Assembly: GCA_013115125.1 (NCBI GenBank)
Contig: JABANN010000192.1
Coordinates: 1-54,877, forward strand
DNA length: 54,877 nucleotides
Reading direction: 5' to 3'
From: Perkinsus olseni
Taxonomy: Eukaryota; Perkinsozoa; Perkinsida
Below are positions 1 to 11,015 of this stretch, one piece after another (the first letter of the stretch is position 1; each line of letters starts with the position of its first letter). Under the pieces are notes generated by a model, which was not told the DNA's origin, searched no databases, and saw nothing but the letters and a program-made list of their open reading frames with translations. Made by a program: the position numbers and the translations under genes.

Positions 1-1372
1 AGGTACGTCGTTTGCCTGGGGTTGCTGTACTTACGCTGCGTGGCTCGGCCGTCGACACTCTGGACCTGGTTTTACCCGATACTTTTCGATACCACTGTGA
101 GCGCCTTCTGGCTACTGCCGCCTCGCAGGCAAGCCCGTAGGTGTTCCATCCTGAGCAAGTAACAGGGGAAGTCGAAGCGACGGAAGCGATGACGTTGGGG
201 CGCTACGCTGAGCTGCTGCTGCTCACGCATAAGTACTTTACAGTGAATCTAAACAGGTAGTGACTGCAAGGACCGGTTGCTCTTGGCGAAGCGTCGGCTC
301 TCAGGCTCCCCGAGGTTGTCCTCCAGAACTACGGTGTGCGGTGTATTCTCTTGGAGACAGAGGCGTGCCGGGTTCGGGCTGCTGAACATCCTGAGAATGC
401 AACCCAACTGAGCGTTGTGGGCTCCTATGTCCGCACACCGATGCCAGCTGCCCTGTTCTACTCACGGGTCGTCAGGTGTTCGCCCGCAGCGAGGAGTCCG
501 GGGGGTGGGATTTGGGTCAGATAGTACCGGGAGGGGACGACGCTCTCGGCATGGTTGAGGTAGTAGTCAACGTGACCATCGCTTTTGTGGCCCTTGTTAC
601 TCTACTCAGGTTCGGGTGTTGGAGACCGAGACCAGACTGGTCCACTGGTCGACACTGAGACCCTGTCTGGATGTTGCTGCTGCTCGTCGCGCTGCCGACG
701 CGGAGGCGTTTATGAAGGATGAGAGTAGTGCTGGGTGGGTCAGGTTCGGAGGTCCCTTCCTAGGAATCCTTTAGCCGTTTCATGAGCTTGACTTTTACGA
801 GTGTGCTCGATGTGTTACACTAACAGGATTTACTGCCGGAATTAGGTCGAGGCTGAATGATTGTTTGGACCAGCAGAAATTACCAGCTGGAATTATACCC
901 AGATTGCTCGTGTGTTGTCAGACGCAGCGAGAGCTCGAAAAGGTGCACTCCAAGCCTGGCGGCAGCAGCAACGAGAGTTCGCCAACGCCCGGGCCTTCAG
1001 GGTCTACGCCGGCTGGCAGAGTCGAGGAGTTGCGGATGATGTACTACCGTTCTCGTTGTGCGGCTGCCACTTGCGTGATAGATACGGGATGAGGAGCTTC
1101 AGCAACTGCCGCTGGCTGCTGATGATGATGACGATGATGGGGCTGCTGGCGAAGAGGCGGCTCCTAAGAAGCGCCGGGTTGTTTCTAAAGAGTAGTACCT
1201 CAAGGGCTTGATTGGGCAGTTGGAGATTGGAAGGTGGAGTTGCGGTACTCTCAGGTACCAGCAACAGCAGGACGCCATGCTCAAGCGGAAGTACGTGGAG
1301 GCGGCTGCAGCTCCCCAGCCGGGCGCGGGCCGGAAGGACCAGGAGGAGCCGGATGTTGGTTTCATCGGATGA
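1..1372 (+). CDS. PRP38: PRP38-family pre-mRNA splicing factor, 3' part (5' end outside window)
   Basis: Spliceosomal PRP38 acts in activation of the U4/U6.U5 tri-snRNP. The first exon (1-136) reads VVCLGLLYLRCV, then LWTWFYPILFD, matching the PRP38 signature of a G-LYLRYV block followed by LW-WFEPYL. After a 29-nt intron (137-165) comes MTLGRYAELLL, then HKYFTVNLNRLPEVV, matching the conserved MTIG-x-LL and RLP segments. Further exons are modelled at 305-428, 476-559 and from 610, separated by introns of 47-50 nt. The segment from VGSYVFARSEESGGW to VRVLETET resembles a Tudor/SH3-like barrel (inference). Later exons (about 830-1372) give an Arg/Gln-rich helix, an acidic run and PKKRRVV, which looks like a nuclear localisation signal. 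The join around 770-830 and the exact stop (1370-1372) are uncertain. Confidence 0.65.
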
Positions 1373-1484
1373 CCACCAATTTCGCAGTTCAAACCAATTT
1401 CTTCATCGCCAGTGTTTCCTTCACCAGCACGAGGGCGTCTTCTACGCGAAGTTTTATCGGTAGTTTTTTATCACCCTCGACGTC

Positions 1485-2763
1485 ATGGCGCCGGTCCTCT
1501 CGGTCCCCGCTCGCGAGCCCTCTCCAGCTTTGATAGATTTCTGCGCGGCCAGCTCAGGCGCTGCCGGTGCGGCCTTCAGCACTCTCGTCATGTGAGGATG
1601 TCTCCCACTGTACTGGAATTCGCTACCGTGCCGGCAGGTATCCTCTGGACACGGTAAAGACGCGGCTGAATGTTGGTGTAGACGAGAACGGCGAGCCGTA
1701 CGATAAGGGCTCCTTGGACGTGCTGCTTCGTACGGTGCGGTAGGAGGCCTTCGGGCGGTCCGTCGTAGCATCTTTTCTGGTGTCAGGTCAGGGGGCATCT
1801 CGGCGCTCTACCGCGGATTGACGGCGAAGCTCTTCCATAGCGTCCTGCAGAAGTTCGTTTATTTTTACATCTACAGCGCCATCATTGTGAGTCCGCAGAC
1901 GGAGGCCTCTGTTGGAGAGTTGATCGTTACGTAGAGAGTGTACGAGTCGAGGCGCCGTGCGGAGGGGAAGCTGTCGGTGTCGGATAACCTGGCCCTCGGC
2001 TACCTGGCCGCCCTCGGCAGTGTTTTCGTGACGACACCGGTAGAGATCGTGCAGACCAGACAGCAGGTGAGCGAACAAAGGCGACCTGTAGTGTACCCAT
2101 CTTGTCGTTGTGCAGGTTGGGAAATCTGAGGGACACTTCCTCCGTCATCTGACTCAAATGGCCCTCACTGAACTGACGGATTTGTATGCCCTTGGAGCCC
2201 TCCTGCCTGGACTGTGTCTGTCTAGGTACGCTGGTCTGGGCTCCAACATCATACTGTGTGTCAACCCAGCGATTGAGTACACTACATTCGACCAGCTGAA
2301 GAGGCCCTTCCTCAGAGGACGGTAGTGCTGGTCTTCCTGCCGCCTTTCCGACGCCTGTTATGCAGATCTAATCTCACCTCGATGGAAGCGTTTTGGCTAG
2401 GGGCGCTCGCCAAGGCCGTCGCCACCGTCTGCACATTCCCGTAGTGCCGCTATCACCACGCTTCGTCTGTCGTGATGATGGCGACAGGTACGTCCGAGTG
2501 AAGGTGCTGCAGCAGACGAAAGGCAAGTCAGCCAAACCCTCCGAGTCGAGTCCGAAAAAGTTACTCCGAGACATGTGGAATGAGGAGGGAGGCAGGCTAG
2601 CAGGACTTTACAAAGTAGGCGGCGGGTCGTCTGCCGCACTTTCTAGGGCTTCCTTCAGGGCATGAGCCCGCAGCTGTATAAGGGAGTGCTGACGGCGGCT
2701 CTGATGCTGATGGCAAAGGAAAAGATAGATCAGAGTATGAAGAGAATGATATTGCGACGCTAG
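1485..2763 (+). CDS. Peroxisomal-type SLC25 carrier (SLC25A17/PMP34-like), 9 exons
   Basis: Membrane solute carrier of the mitochondrial carrier superfamily; the closest flavour is the peroxisomal nucleotide/cofactor carriers. Exons 1485-1591, 1638-1739, 1787-1886, 1935-2066, 2116-2183, 2226-2321, 2366-2440, 2488-2614 and 2659-2763 join in frame into 303 residues, the normal family size, through eight introns of 42-49 nt. All three repeats are visible: YPLDTVKTRL in repeat 1, TPVEIVQTRQQ in repeat 2 and FPYVRVKVLQQ in repeat 3, where Tyr replaces the usual acidic residue, as in PMP34-type members. NPAIEYTTFDQLKR and GLYKGMSPQLYKGVLTAALM also match peroxisomal carriers. The start is the first ATG before an uninterrupted reading into helix 1. 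Substrate is not predictable. It follows the PRP38 gene by about 110 bp on the same strand. Confidence 0.85.
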
Positions 2764-3362
2764 CTTGTGTATAAATAGTGAAGGTTTCAATTTATTCTGT
2801 GTGAATTCTGTTCGAACGTTATGGCAGAAGAAACACAACCGAAGTAGACGACAGTAGAGGTTGTTGGGAAAACGAAGGGAAATGGAGATTTCAGAGATAG
2901 TAAACATCCATTGAATACAGATAGATGTTGTCCACTTGTCGAGGGATGCGCCCCTTGGTGGCGATACCTTCGTCTCGATGTGAATGAATAGCCCAACGCC
3001 GGTCCCGGCTCAGGTTGCCTCTTGCCCATGTGCTCAGTTAGACGCTGTCTGTGATTTATTGCAATCGGATGATTTGCCTACCCACTTTCCCCCGGAGAAC
3101 AGTCGAACAGTCGCTTTTCCTCCGCGGAAGTTCACTAGCCTTTCATAAAACGAATAGCTGCTTGGTTACACGAACTCCGTCGGGCGCATGTTGCAATCAT
3201 TGTAAAATCTGGTTCGCCTGCATGAAGAAAAAACAACTCTCAGATATTTCCCGTTCGGGAGACGCGTTGAATTATGCGAACACAAGCCCATACATCCGCT
3301 GAGAAGAGTCCTCTCCATCCAAAAAATCACACAAATGAAACTACGGTGAAATACACTGACAT
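2764..3362. other. Convergent intergenic spacer
   Basis: About 600 bp between the stop codons of the SLC25 carrier (+) and the first glutamine synthetase (-). Short reading frames occur on both strands, but none shows a recognisable motif or convincing splice structure. It probably holds only the two 3' untranslated regions. Confidence 0.5.
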
Positions 3363-5740
3363 CTACTTAATGAATAACATTTCCTGATAGGTGGGGAGAG
3401 GCCAGTACTGGTCAGATACGATTTGCTCGAGGGCGTCGACGACATCCCTCAAATCCTTCATAGCTGGCCTCATCTCATCGGCCGCAAACCTTGCATGTGC
3501 CTTCGGATCCTCGCTATCGCTCTTATGGTCGATCTTGGACTTCAAGCTAGCCATAGCCTTGCCCAGGCACTCAATGTGCTGGCTGACTTCGTTTAACCGA
3601 GAGCTTGTGAATTCAGGAACCATGCCAGTAGCAGCCTTGAGATTGGCCACGTTCTCGGCGAGTTCGGTCTGATACTTGATACAGGCGGGCAGAATCATCG
3701 TATCTGTGAGGAAAGCATCGAAGCCATCGACCACGCAGAGGGTCGGCATCCTACTAGCTATCCTGTAGGCACATCGAGCCTCGACACCAATACGGTTAAA
3801 GTAAATCTCCAACAGGATATTCTTCTTCGCCATCAGTTCAGACCGACTCATCACTCCGCAACTCTCAAACAACTCAATTGTTTCGGGCGCCGCGAACTCC
3901 TCAATGGCCTGAGACGATAATACTGTACTGATCGACCCAGTGCCGCTCTGCTCACCTCCGGGGACTTCACAAGCACCTTCAATCCACGCCTGACAGCCTC
4001 CTCCTTCCAAGCCTCGGAGTAGCCGTCACCGTTGAACACGACGCGGCCGTGATCCTTGTACACCTCGCCGATGATCGCCTTTGCAGCTTCCTCAAGATTC
4101 ATTCCCTTCTTCAGACGTTCCTCGAGAAGACCACTGAGATATGCCAAACTCTGAGCCATGATGGTGTTGAGGACGATCAGAGAAGGGGACAAGGACTGGC
4201 TCGACCCCACTGCTCTGAACTCGAACTTGTTGCCCGTGAAAGCGAATGGGCTCGTCCTGTTCCTATCACCGGCGTCCTTGTTGAGAGACGGGAGTGTCTT
4301 GGCGCCCAAGCTCATTGACGTGCGCCTCACACGAGTCTCCAAAGTATAGTCGCCCGAACTGGACTCGCCGGCCTTGGTCGCGGACTTAATCTGCTCGAAG
4401 ATGTCGTACAACTGATCACCGAGATAGATGGAGATGATGGCGGGCGGAGCCTCCTGAGCACCTGAGCAAGACGAAAACACAATGAGGAGCGCACAGCTGC
4501 AACACCCGACAAACTCACCTAATCGATGATCATTAGAGGCACTAGCGATACTCCCACGCAGCAGACCGGCGTGAATGTCCACTGCCCTGATGACTGCCGC
4601 GATGAAGAAAAGGAATCTCGTGTTCTCGCCGGGGTTCTCCGTCGGCTCGAGGAGGTTGCCTTGAGTGGTATTACCGATGCTCCAGTTGACGTGCTTCCCA
4701 GAACCGTTGACACCGGCGAAGGGCTTCTCGTGGAGGATAGCTTGGAAACCGTGCTTCTCCGCGGTATTACGCAGTACTTGCATGATGAGGTGCTGATGGT
4801 CAGAGGCGATGTTGGCGGTCTCGAAAAGCGGGACGATTTCAAACTGCCCGGGAGCAACCTCGTTGTGGCGGCACTTGATCGGCACGCCGAGCTTGTACAG
4901 GCGACTCTCGGTCTCCGTCATACACTTGAGTATACGATCGGGGATGGCGCCGAAGTAGTGGTCGTCGAACTGCTGCGACTTGGGCGGTACGCAGCCGAAG
5001 AGTGTTCTATCGCAGATGACCAGATCGGGCCTGAGAGCAACCAGGCGCTTATCGACAAGGAAGTACTCTTGCTCGGGACCACAGTAGCTGGTGATGTTGC
5101 TGATCGGCTCGGACTCGGGGACGAAGTGTGACACGACCCGACGAGCGGCGTCCTCGACCGCCTGCATAGACCTCAACAGAGGGATCTTCAAGTCGATGGC
5201 CTCGCCGGTCCACGAGACGAAAGCTGTGGGGATACACAAAGTGAGAGTACCGCCCTTCTCTAAAACGTAAGCAGGCGAGGTGACGTCCCAGGCCGTGTAA
5301 CCACGAGCCTCGTTGGTGCCTCTGATGCCGCCATTAGGGAACGAGGAGGCATCGGGCTCGCCTTGGATCAGAGACGTTCCATCAAACCTAGTCAAGGCTG
5401 TGCCGTCACCACTGGGCTCGATAAAACTCTCGTGCTTCTCAGCAGTAGAACCAGTATGAGGATAAAAGACGTGAGTAAAGTGAGTGGCTCCGAGACCGAC
5501 AGCCCAGTCCTTCATGGCAGCAGCGACAGTGTCCGCCAAGGAGGGGTCTAGGGCTTCGTGATTCTCGACAGTGCTATGCATCTTCTTATAAATGGAGTTC
5601 GGTAGGGAATCACGCATGACCCTGTCGGAAAAAACGTGCATCCCGAAGGAGTGCTTGGTGCTCTTGGTGTCAACGCCATAGGAGAAGTCACGGTTACGGT
5701 CGACTATGGACGAGATGGCGGACACTCTATTGGAGGCCAT
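3363..5740 (-). CDS. GSIII: Glutamine synthetase type III, intron-poor paralogue
   Basis: ATP-dependent synthesis of glutamine from glutamate and ammonia. Three exons on the minus strand (5740-4519, 4461-3956, 3908-3363) encode about 757 residues, typical of the long type III class. Diagnostic segments include [65 protein letters not shown] and the C-terminal [11 protein letters not shown]. The start at 5740 is chosen because it aligns with the start of the paralogue at 7352; an upstream in-frame ATG at 5806 exists. The intron 4462-4518 is 57 nt, stop-free and a multiple of three. Intron 3909-3955 is absent from the paralogue, whereas eight paralogue introns are absent here. The gene lies head to head with RPL36, about 235 bp apart. 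Confidence 0.93.
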
Positions 5741-5974
5741 GTCGGATTCAAGGCTAGAAACTGCAAAAATCGAGCTGGTTTGACGAAGTGGCCTAGCTCC
5801 GTCCAATGGTAAGGCTAGTTCGTTGGGACATTGTCCCTAGCATACTGCTAAAGTTGGATCATGAGCATTGCGAGTAGCGCACGCCTAGCATCACGGATAT
5901 CTCGCTCGCCTTTTCGATCGATTCGCGCTATCCTCTGTTTGCTTCAGCCCCTTTGTACAGGTAGTCCCGTCAAC
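5741..5974. promoter_or_regulatory. Shared divergent 5' region of GSIII-1 and RPL36
   Basis: Only 234 bp separate the start codons of the minus-strand glutamine synthetase and plus-strand RPL36, so both 5' untranslated regions and promoters must lie here. No TATA box or other recognised core motif was identified. The assignment rests on position only. Confidence 0.4.
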
Positions 5975-6430
5975 ATGGCCGCGAAATCTGGCTTGGCCGC
6001 TGGCATCAACAAGGGTCACACGCTCAACGTGCGTCAGCCCAAGGCTCTCAAGTCTTCTTACTCTGCTAAGAAGCATCTCGCCCGCGAGGTCGCTCGTGAG
6101 GTCTGCGGATTCGCTCCCTACGAGCGTCATATGATGGAGTTGATCAAGATCGGCTCTGCTGCCAGCTTCAAGCGTGCTCTTAAGGTAGTTATCGGTGGCT
6201 CGAGTCCTGGCGATTTGGGGGAACTGTGGTATGACTCCGATCCAGTTCTTTCTAACAGAGGGAAATTATTCGTCGGTTACGTGGCCGGAAGTAATTGATA
6301 GTTTGTCTGGTTTCAGTACGGCAAGAAGCGTTTGGGAACTCACAAGAGGGCCAAGGCTAAGCGTGAGGAGCTCCAGGCTGACATCATGGCCCAGCGTAAG
6401 AAGGCCCACGCCGCCCACGCCCATCACTAA
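5975..6430 (+). CDS. RPL36: 60S ribosomal protein eL36
   Basis: Cytosolic large-subunit ribosomal protein. Exon 1 (5975-6184) and exon 2 (6317-6430) join in phase 0 into 107 residues, the normal length. Family landmarks are [34 protein letters not shown] and the basic C-terminal half [19 protein letters not shown], ending in an Ala/His-rich tail. Codons favour C-ending and highly expressed types. The single intron (6185-6316) is 132 nt, about three times the local norm, and ends in TTTCAG. A longer N-terminal reading from about 5861 is open but would be atypical for eL36. Confidence 0.95.
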
Positions 6431-6756
6431 GTGGATATGCTCTACTAATTGAAGGCTTCTACTACGACGACGACCACCTTCGTTGGCTCGGCAGTTGGTG
6501 CGGCAAATGCTGTTTCCAGTGCTCGACGGGAACTATTCCCTCCTTACCGAGTTGTGTTCAGCAGTGTTGGGGAGATGACTGCAGATGATTGTTGAATCGG
6601 GCATTGCTTCTACGTGGCTCTGCACGAATTAGGTCTGCAATAGTAAATGGAGGCTGATTAGCGGCATTCGAGCGTACCTGTTGTTGTGATTGCCGTCAGT
6701 CGTCTGATCAACAACTCTCTGTGGTAATATCCCGTCGATGATGATATTCTGTTTCG

Positions 6757-6903
6757 CATAGTTCACTCCGACTGCCAGTGACGAGTAAACACAATCACCA
6801 TCTTTCGTCTGAGCTTCCAACGGCTGTCTGTTATGATGATTTAATTAGCATAGTTCACTCGTACTGTCAGTGACGATTACTCTTATCACCATCTTTCGTC
6901 TGA
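6757..6903 (+). repeat. Imperfect direct repeat A, two units
   Basis: Units at about 6757-6811 and 6848-6903 share GCATAGTTCACTC, a similar ACTG-CAGTGACGA block and ATCACCATCTTTCGTCTGA, with small substitutions between them. The spacing is about 90 bp. Function is unknown; the position is upstream of GSIII-2. Confidence 0.7.
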
Positions 6904-6925
6904 ACTCCCCTTTCTGACTACCCCT

Positions 6926-7157
6926 GCCTGTTTATACTACCTGGCTTTGCACCCTATTGCATCATCAGGCGGGAAACGCAGGCAACAGTGACCCCTCGCT
7001 CCCATTACCGGCTTTGATGATGCTGTTCCTGGTCGGTTTAGTTATGCTAGGGATAACTCTATCGTGTCCACCGCCTGTTTATACTACCTGTTTTGGTTCT
7101 TCTGTTGCCCTCAGGAGGGAAACGCAGGCAAGAGTGTTCCTTCTGGCTCCCATTTCC
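6926..7157 (+). repeat. Imperfect direct repeat B, two units
   Basis: Units at about 6926-7009 and 7073-7157 share GCCTGTTTATACTACCTG, GGGAAACGCAGGCAA and a CTCCCAT end, with diverged DNA between these blocks. The spacing is about 147 bp. It immediately follows repeat A, so this spacer seems to have grown by local duplication. Confidence 0.7.
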
Positions 7158-7351
7158 GACTCGTTCTCTGTGAAGTTTCGGTCTAGTTAAGTCAGTGACA
7201 CCCTTATGTTGATGGAAATAACAAATTAATCATACTCGTAGTCAGTTGAGTTCAATAGCCGTAAATGGGGGTAGTCGGGAGTGAACCAGTTCACGTCAAT
7301 CGGGTTCGAGCGTCCTTCTAGGCGTCTTTCGTTTCTTTTACATTTCCCAGA

Positions 7352-9998
7352 ATGACCGTTGGCAGGCAAAAGGCCGTGATGTCGATGATAGACCGCAGCA
7401 CTGACACGTCACACGATGCTGATCTCTCCGAGACCCAGAACAACTTCGGCAAGTACGTCTTCTCGCTACGGGTCATGCAGAATCGCTTGCCTACCGAGGT
7501 CTACAGACAGCTGAGGATCTCTATGGAAGCTGGTGAGTCAACCTTGAGGGCCTGTTAGTGGCATCACCGGCGTTCAGGGAGGCCCCTCGACCCTTCGCTG
7601 GCGGACACAGTCGCTGCAGCCATGAAGGACTGGGCTGTGGGTCTCGGGGCCACTCACTTTACTCATGTCTTCTATCCGCATACTGGTTCTACTGCTGAGA
7701 AGCATGAGAGTTTTATCGAGCCTCGCGGCGACGGCACAGCCTTCACCATGTTTAACGGGAAGTCCTTGATCCAGGTGAGGGTCTCTTTGCTTCTGCCTAA
7801 GGACGACCTTGCCCCCCCCCCCTCAGGGAGAGCCCGATGCCTCTTCATTTCCGCACGGCGGCATCAGAGACACCTACGAAGCCCGTGGCTATACAGCCTG
7901 GGACGTCACAGTAAGCGGCCACACCAACGCCAGCTGTTCTCACCATGGACCTTCCTGCAGTCCCCGGCCTACCTGATGGAGAAGGGCGGCTGTCTGACCC
8001 TCTGCATCCCAACGGCATTCGTCGCTTGGACGGGGGAGGCCATGGACCTCAAGACGCCCCTCTTGAGATCCATGCAGGTCAGCTAGCCCACTCCACACTA
8101 CCACCACGACGCTGTCTTTCTCAGGCGGTGGCTGCGGCTGCCGAGAAAATGTTGACGCACTTCGTGGGCGATGAACCTATCGGGCAGGTGGTGTCCTTCT
8201 GCGGGGCTGAGCAGGAGTACTTCCTCGTCGACAAGAAGCTCTTCGCGATGAGGCCCGATCTGGTCATCTGCAACCGCACGCTGTTCGGTCGCTGCCCGGC
8301 CAAGACGCAGCAGTTCGACGACCACTACTTCGGCGCCATCCCCGATCGTATCCTCAAGTGTATGACGGAGACCGAGAGCCTCCTGTACAAGCTCGGTGTG
8401 CCGATCAAGTGCCGCCACAACGAGGTCGCCCCCGGGCAGTTCGAGATCGTCCCGCTTTTCGAGACCGCCAACATCGCCTCTGACCATCAGCACATTCTCA
8501 TGCAAGTACTAGACAACATCGCCAGCAAGCACGGCTTCAAGGCTCTCTTCCATGAGAAGCCCTTCCTGGGCGTCAACGGCTCCGGTAAGCACGTCAACTG
8601 GAGCCTGGGCAACAGCACGCAAGGTGGGTATCATCATCGCCTCCGACTACAACTACTCCTTTCTTGCAGGGAATCTCCTTAATCCCACGGACAGCCCCGC
8701 CGAGAATTTGCCATTTTTGATGTTCCTCTCTGCCGTCATCCGTGCGGTAGACCAACATGCGGGCCTCCTCAGAGCCACGGTCGCCTCGGCCTCAAACGAC
8801 CACAGGCTCGGTATACTCATTTCCGCTATCGATCTCCCATCGTGCTTTCCAGGTGCTCAGGAGGCGCCGCCGGCTATCATCTCGGTGTACCTCGGCGACC
8901 AACTGCAGGACGTTTTCGAGCAGATCCGCGCGACCATCAACTCGGAGGCTCGTCGTGGTTCTGGTGGATACAGCATCGAAACCAGGGTCGGCGGGCTGCA
9001 CTTCCTGCGGTCATTGCAGGTGCCTTCGTCAGGTCCGTCGAAGCTCCATGACCCTCGGCGCGAATACCCTACCGGCCCTGAACAAGGACGCGGGCGATAG
9101 GAATAGAACCAGCCCCTTCGCCTTCACTGGGAATAAGTAGTGATAGGGCGCCTGAGTACGGGTCCCTGGGCAGACCGCAACAGGTTCGAGTTCCGCGCTG
9201 TGGGTTCGAGCGAGTCCCTCTCACCGGCGTTGATAATGTTGAACACGATGATGGCGCAGAGCCTAAACCAGATGAGCGCTCAGTTGGAGGAGCGCCTGGC
9301 TGAAGGTCTCCCTCTCGACTATGCCACCAAGGCCGTCATTCGGGACACCTACAGGGACCATGGCCGAGTTATTTTCAACGGCGACGGCTACTCGGATGAG
9401 TGGAAAGAGGAAGCTTCTCGTCGCGGTCTGAAGAACCTTGTGAAGGCTCCGGAGGCTCTCGCCGAGTACGGGACTGAGGATTCCATCGCCCTCTTCGAGG
9501 GGACCGGGGTCATGAGCAAATCGGAGGTGTTGGCCAGGCAGAACGTCCTTCTCGAACGCTACGCTAACATGGGTCGCGTCGAGGCTGAGTGCGCTCATCG
9601 AATCGCCCATACCCTCATCGCCCCGGCCTGCATGCGCTACTTGACCGAGGTCGCTAACACTCTTAACTCCGCCAGGGCCGCTGGGGGAGGGAAGGCTCCG
9701 AGGTTCGTCCAGGAACAGTACGACGCTTTGAGTAAGGGCACTGACGCACTCGGCGAGGCTATCAAGCAGCTGGAGGTACTCATGAACCATGTGGATGAGG
9801 ACGCCGATGAGATGGCTCATGCCAGGTGATGGTATCTTAGGTTGAAGCTGGCTCGTTACGGAATCTTCCAGGTACGCAGCCGATGTGCTCACCCCTGCTA
9901 CAGCTAAGCTGCGTGAGAGGGTCGACGCTTTAGAGCTGCTGGTCTCGGACGACTACTGGCCTCTCCCCACCTATCAGGAAATGCTTTTCATGAAGTGA
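7352..9998 (+). CDS. GSIII: Glutamine synthetase type III, intron-rich paralogue (10 exons)
   Basis: Same reaction as the minus-strand copy. Exons 7352-7532, 7578-7774, 7827-7910, 7961-8077, 8125-8623, 8670-8810, 8853-8986, 9033-9136, 9184-9825 and 9872-9998 join in frame into about 741 residues. Catalytic-core segments match the other copy: [45 protein letters not shown] and [20 protein letters not shown], ending with [11 protein letters not shown]. Nine introns of 42-52 nt interrupt it; only the one after DHRLG is shared in position with the paralogue. Intron 2 has a C-run before its acceptor. The start ATG follows a CCCAG that could serve as a trans-splice acceptor (inference). Confidence 0.93.
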
Positions 9999-10295
9999 CT
10001 ATCCCAATCGTCGTGATGATGAGGAATCAATTTTGTCGAAGAGCAGCGAGGTTGCATGAATTTCGATTTTCGCTGCTCCCAATATCAAAACCAGTCTCGG
10101 TTAATTTTCACTCGTCTTTTCTTGTCCTGTTTCGTTTACTAGTGTGTGTCAGTTTGAAGTCCAACGCCGTCGCCGGCTTGGTTAGAATTGATGCCGATGT
10201 GCTAGCAGCCTAACGATGCTGGTCGTCTTTCCTTCCCTTGAACGCAAAAACTAGTAGTCCTGGCACCATCGGGTGAACATCTCGTCATGATGGAA

Positions 10296-10743
10296 TCAAC
10301 CCAAGCGGGCGAGACGAGAGGCCCTTGCCCCTCTGAGCCTCTCCCGGATGTTGGCAGTGCGGCGACTGAGGGACATGCGGTCGGTCTTGATCTCGGGACC
10401 GTCCACCAGTTCACGCTGAGGGGCAACAGCATCGCAATAGCAGCGAAGGGGCTGGTCTTACCGCGCGGTGGACACGATCGGCCAAGTAGGCTTTCTTCAG
10501 CCTCTCGAAGGGGGCCTGGATGGCTCTCATATGAGCGATGATGGCATCGTGGGACTCGGCATCGCTGAGGGTCTTCTTTTGGCCCTCCTGAAAAGCAACA
10601 GCATCAGTACGGAGGTCGAAGGGACTCACTACATCATCATCGTCGTCGTCAATTTCCCTGTGACGGGCGGAGGTCTTCTCGAGCCCTGTGGCAGTGGCGA
10701 CGACCAGGAGGAGGAAGGGGAGGATGATAAAACGGGAGAGCAT
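10296..10743 (-). CDS. Small secreted or lumenal protein of unknown function
   Basis: Two exons (10743-10462, 10415-10296) joined across a 46-nt intron give 133 residues. Residues 1-20 (MLSRFIILPFLLLVVATATG) are a clear signal peptide. An acidic run of six Asp follows near residue 33. The rest is charged and helical, with an Arg-rich C-terminus (MSLSRRTANIRERLRGARAS). No conserved domain was recognised. It is the last gene of the minus-strand run, 272 bp after the PDI-like gene. It could be a vacuolar, surface or exported protein; which is not decidable here. Confidence 0.6.
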
Positions 10744-11015
10744 TTATGGTGGAGTAAATTGCTGTCGTGAAAACGGATAGATACACGCCCTCTGACTACC
10801 GGATGAGCATCCCTCTGCGACCGGTAACGACCACGAGGGCGGTGGAAACGCAGAGCCGCTCGAAGCACGGTCGCCAGGCGCAGGGAGGCCGGGGGCGAGC
10901 GATATTGGCAGGGGCGTGGAAATACCGTCGGAACAGCGCGCTCGAAATGGAATTTCCAGACGCGCTGTCCTCCACTACTCAGTAACTCAGACCATTACTG
11001 AGCATTGACGCATGG

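Larger units (their letters stand above)
6431..7351. other. Intergenic region upstream of GSIII-2, with repeats
   Basis: About 920 bp between the RPL36 stop and the second glutamine synthetase start. No gene was recognised. It carries two different imperfect direct repeats, listed separately, and presumably the GSIII-2 promoter. Confidence 0.5.

Noticed and set aside
1145-1200. PKKRRVV as possible SV40-derived vector sequence
   Set aside because: It differs from the viral signal, is preceded by native-looking acidic coding sequence and continues the PRP38 gene; basic localisation signals of this type are common.
4526-5131. A 201-codon open frame on the plus strand antisense to GSIII-1
   Set aside because: It mirrors the high-GC codon pattern of the real gene and has no motif of its own; the strong type III glutamine synthetase reading on the minus strand explains it. 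A similar shadow at 9263-9892 on the minus strand opposite GSIII-2 was rejected for the same reason.
6185-6316. A snoRNA in the RPL36 intron
   Set aside because: No convincing C/D or H/ACA box pair with supporting stems could be identified by eye; only the unusual length is reported.
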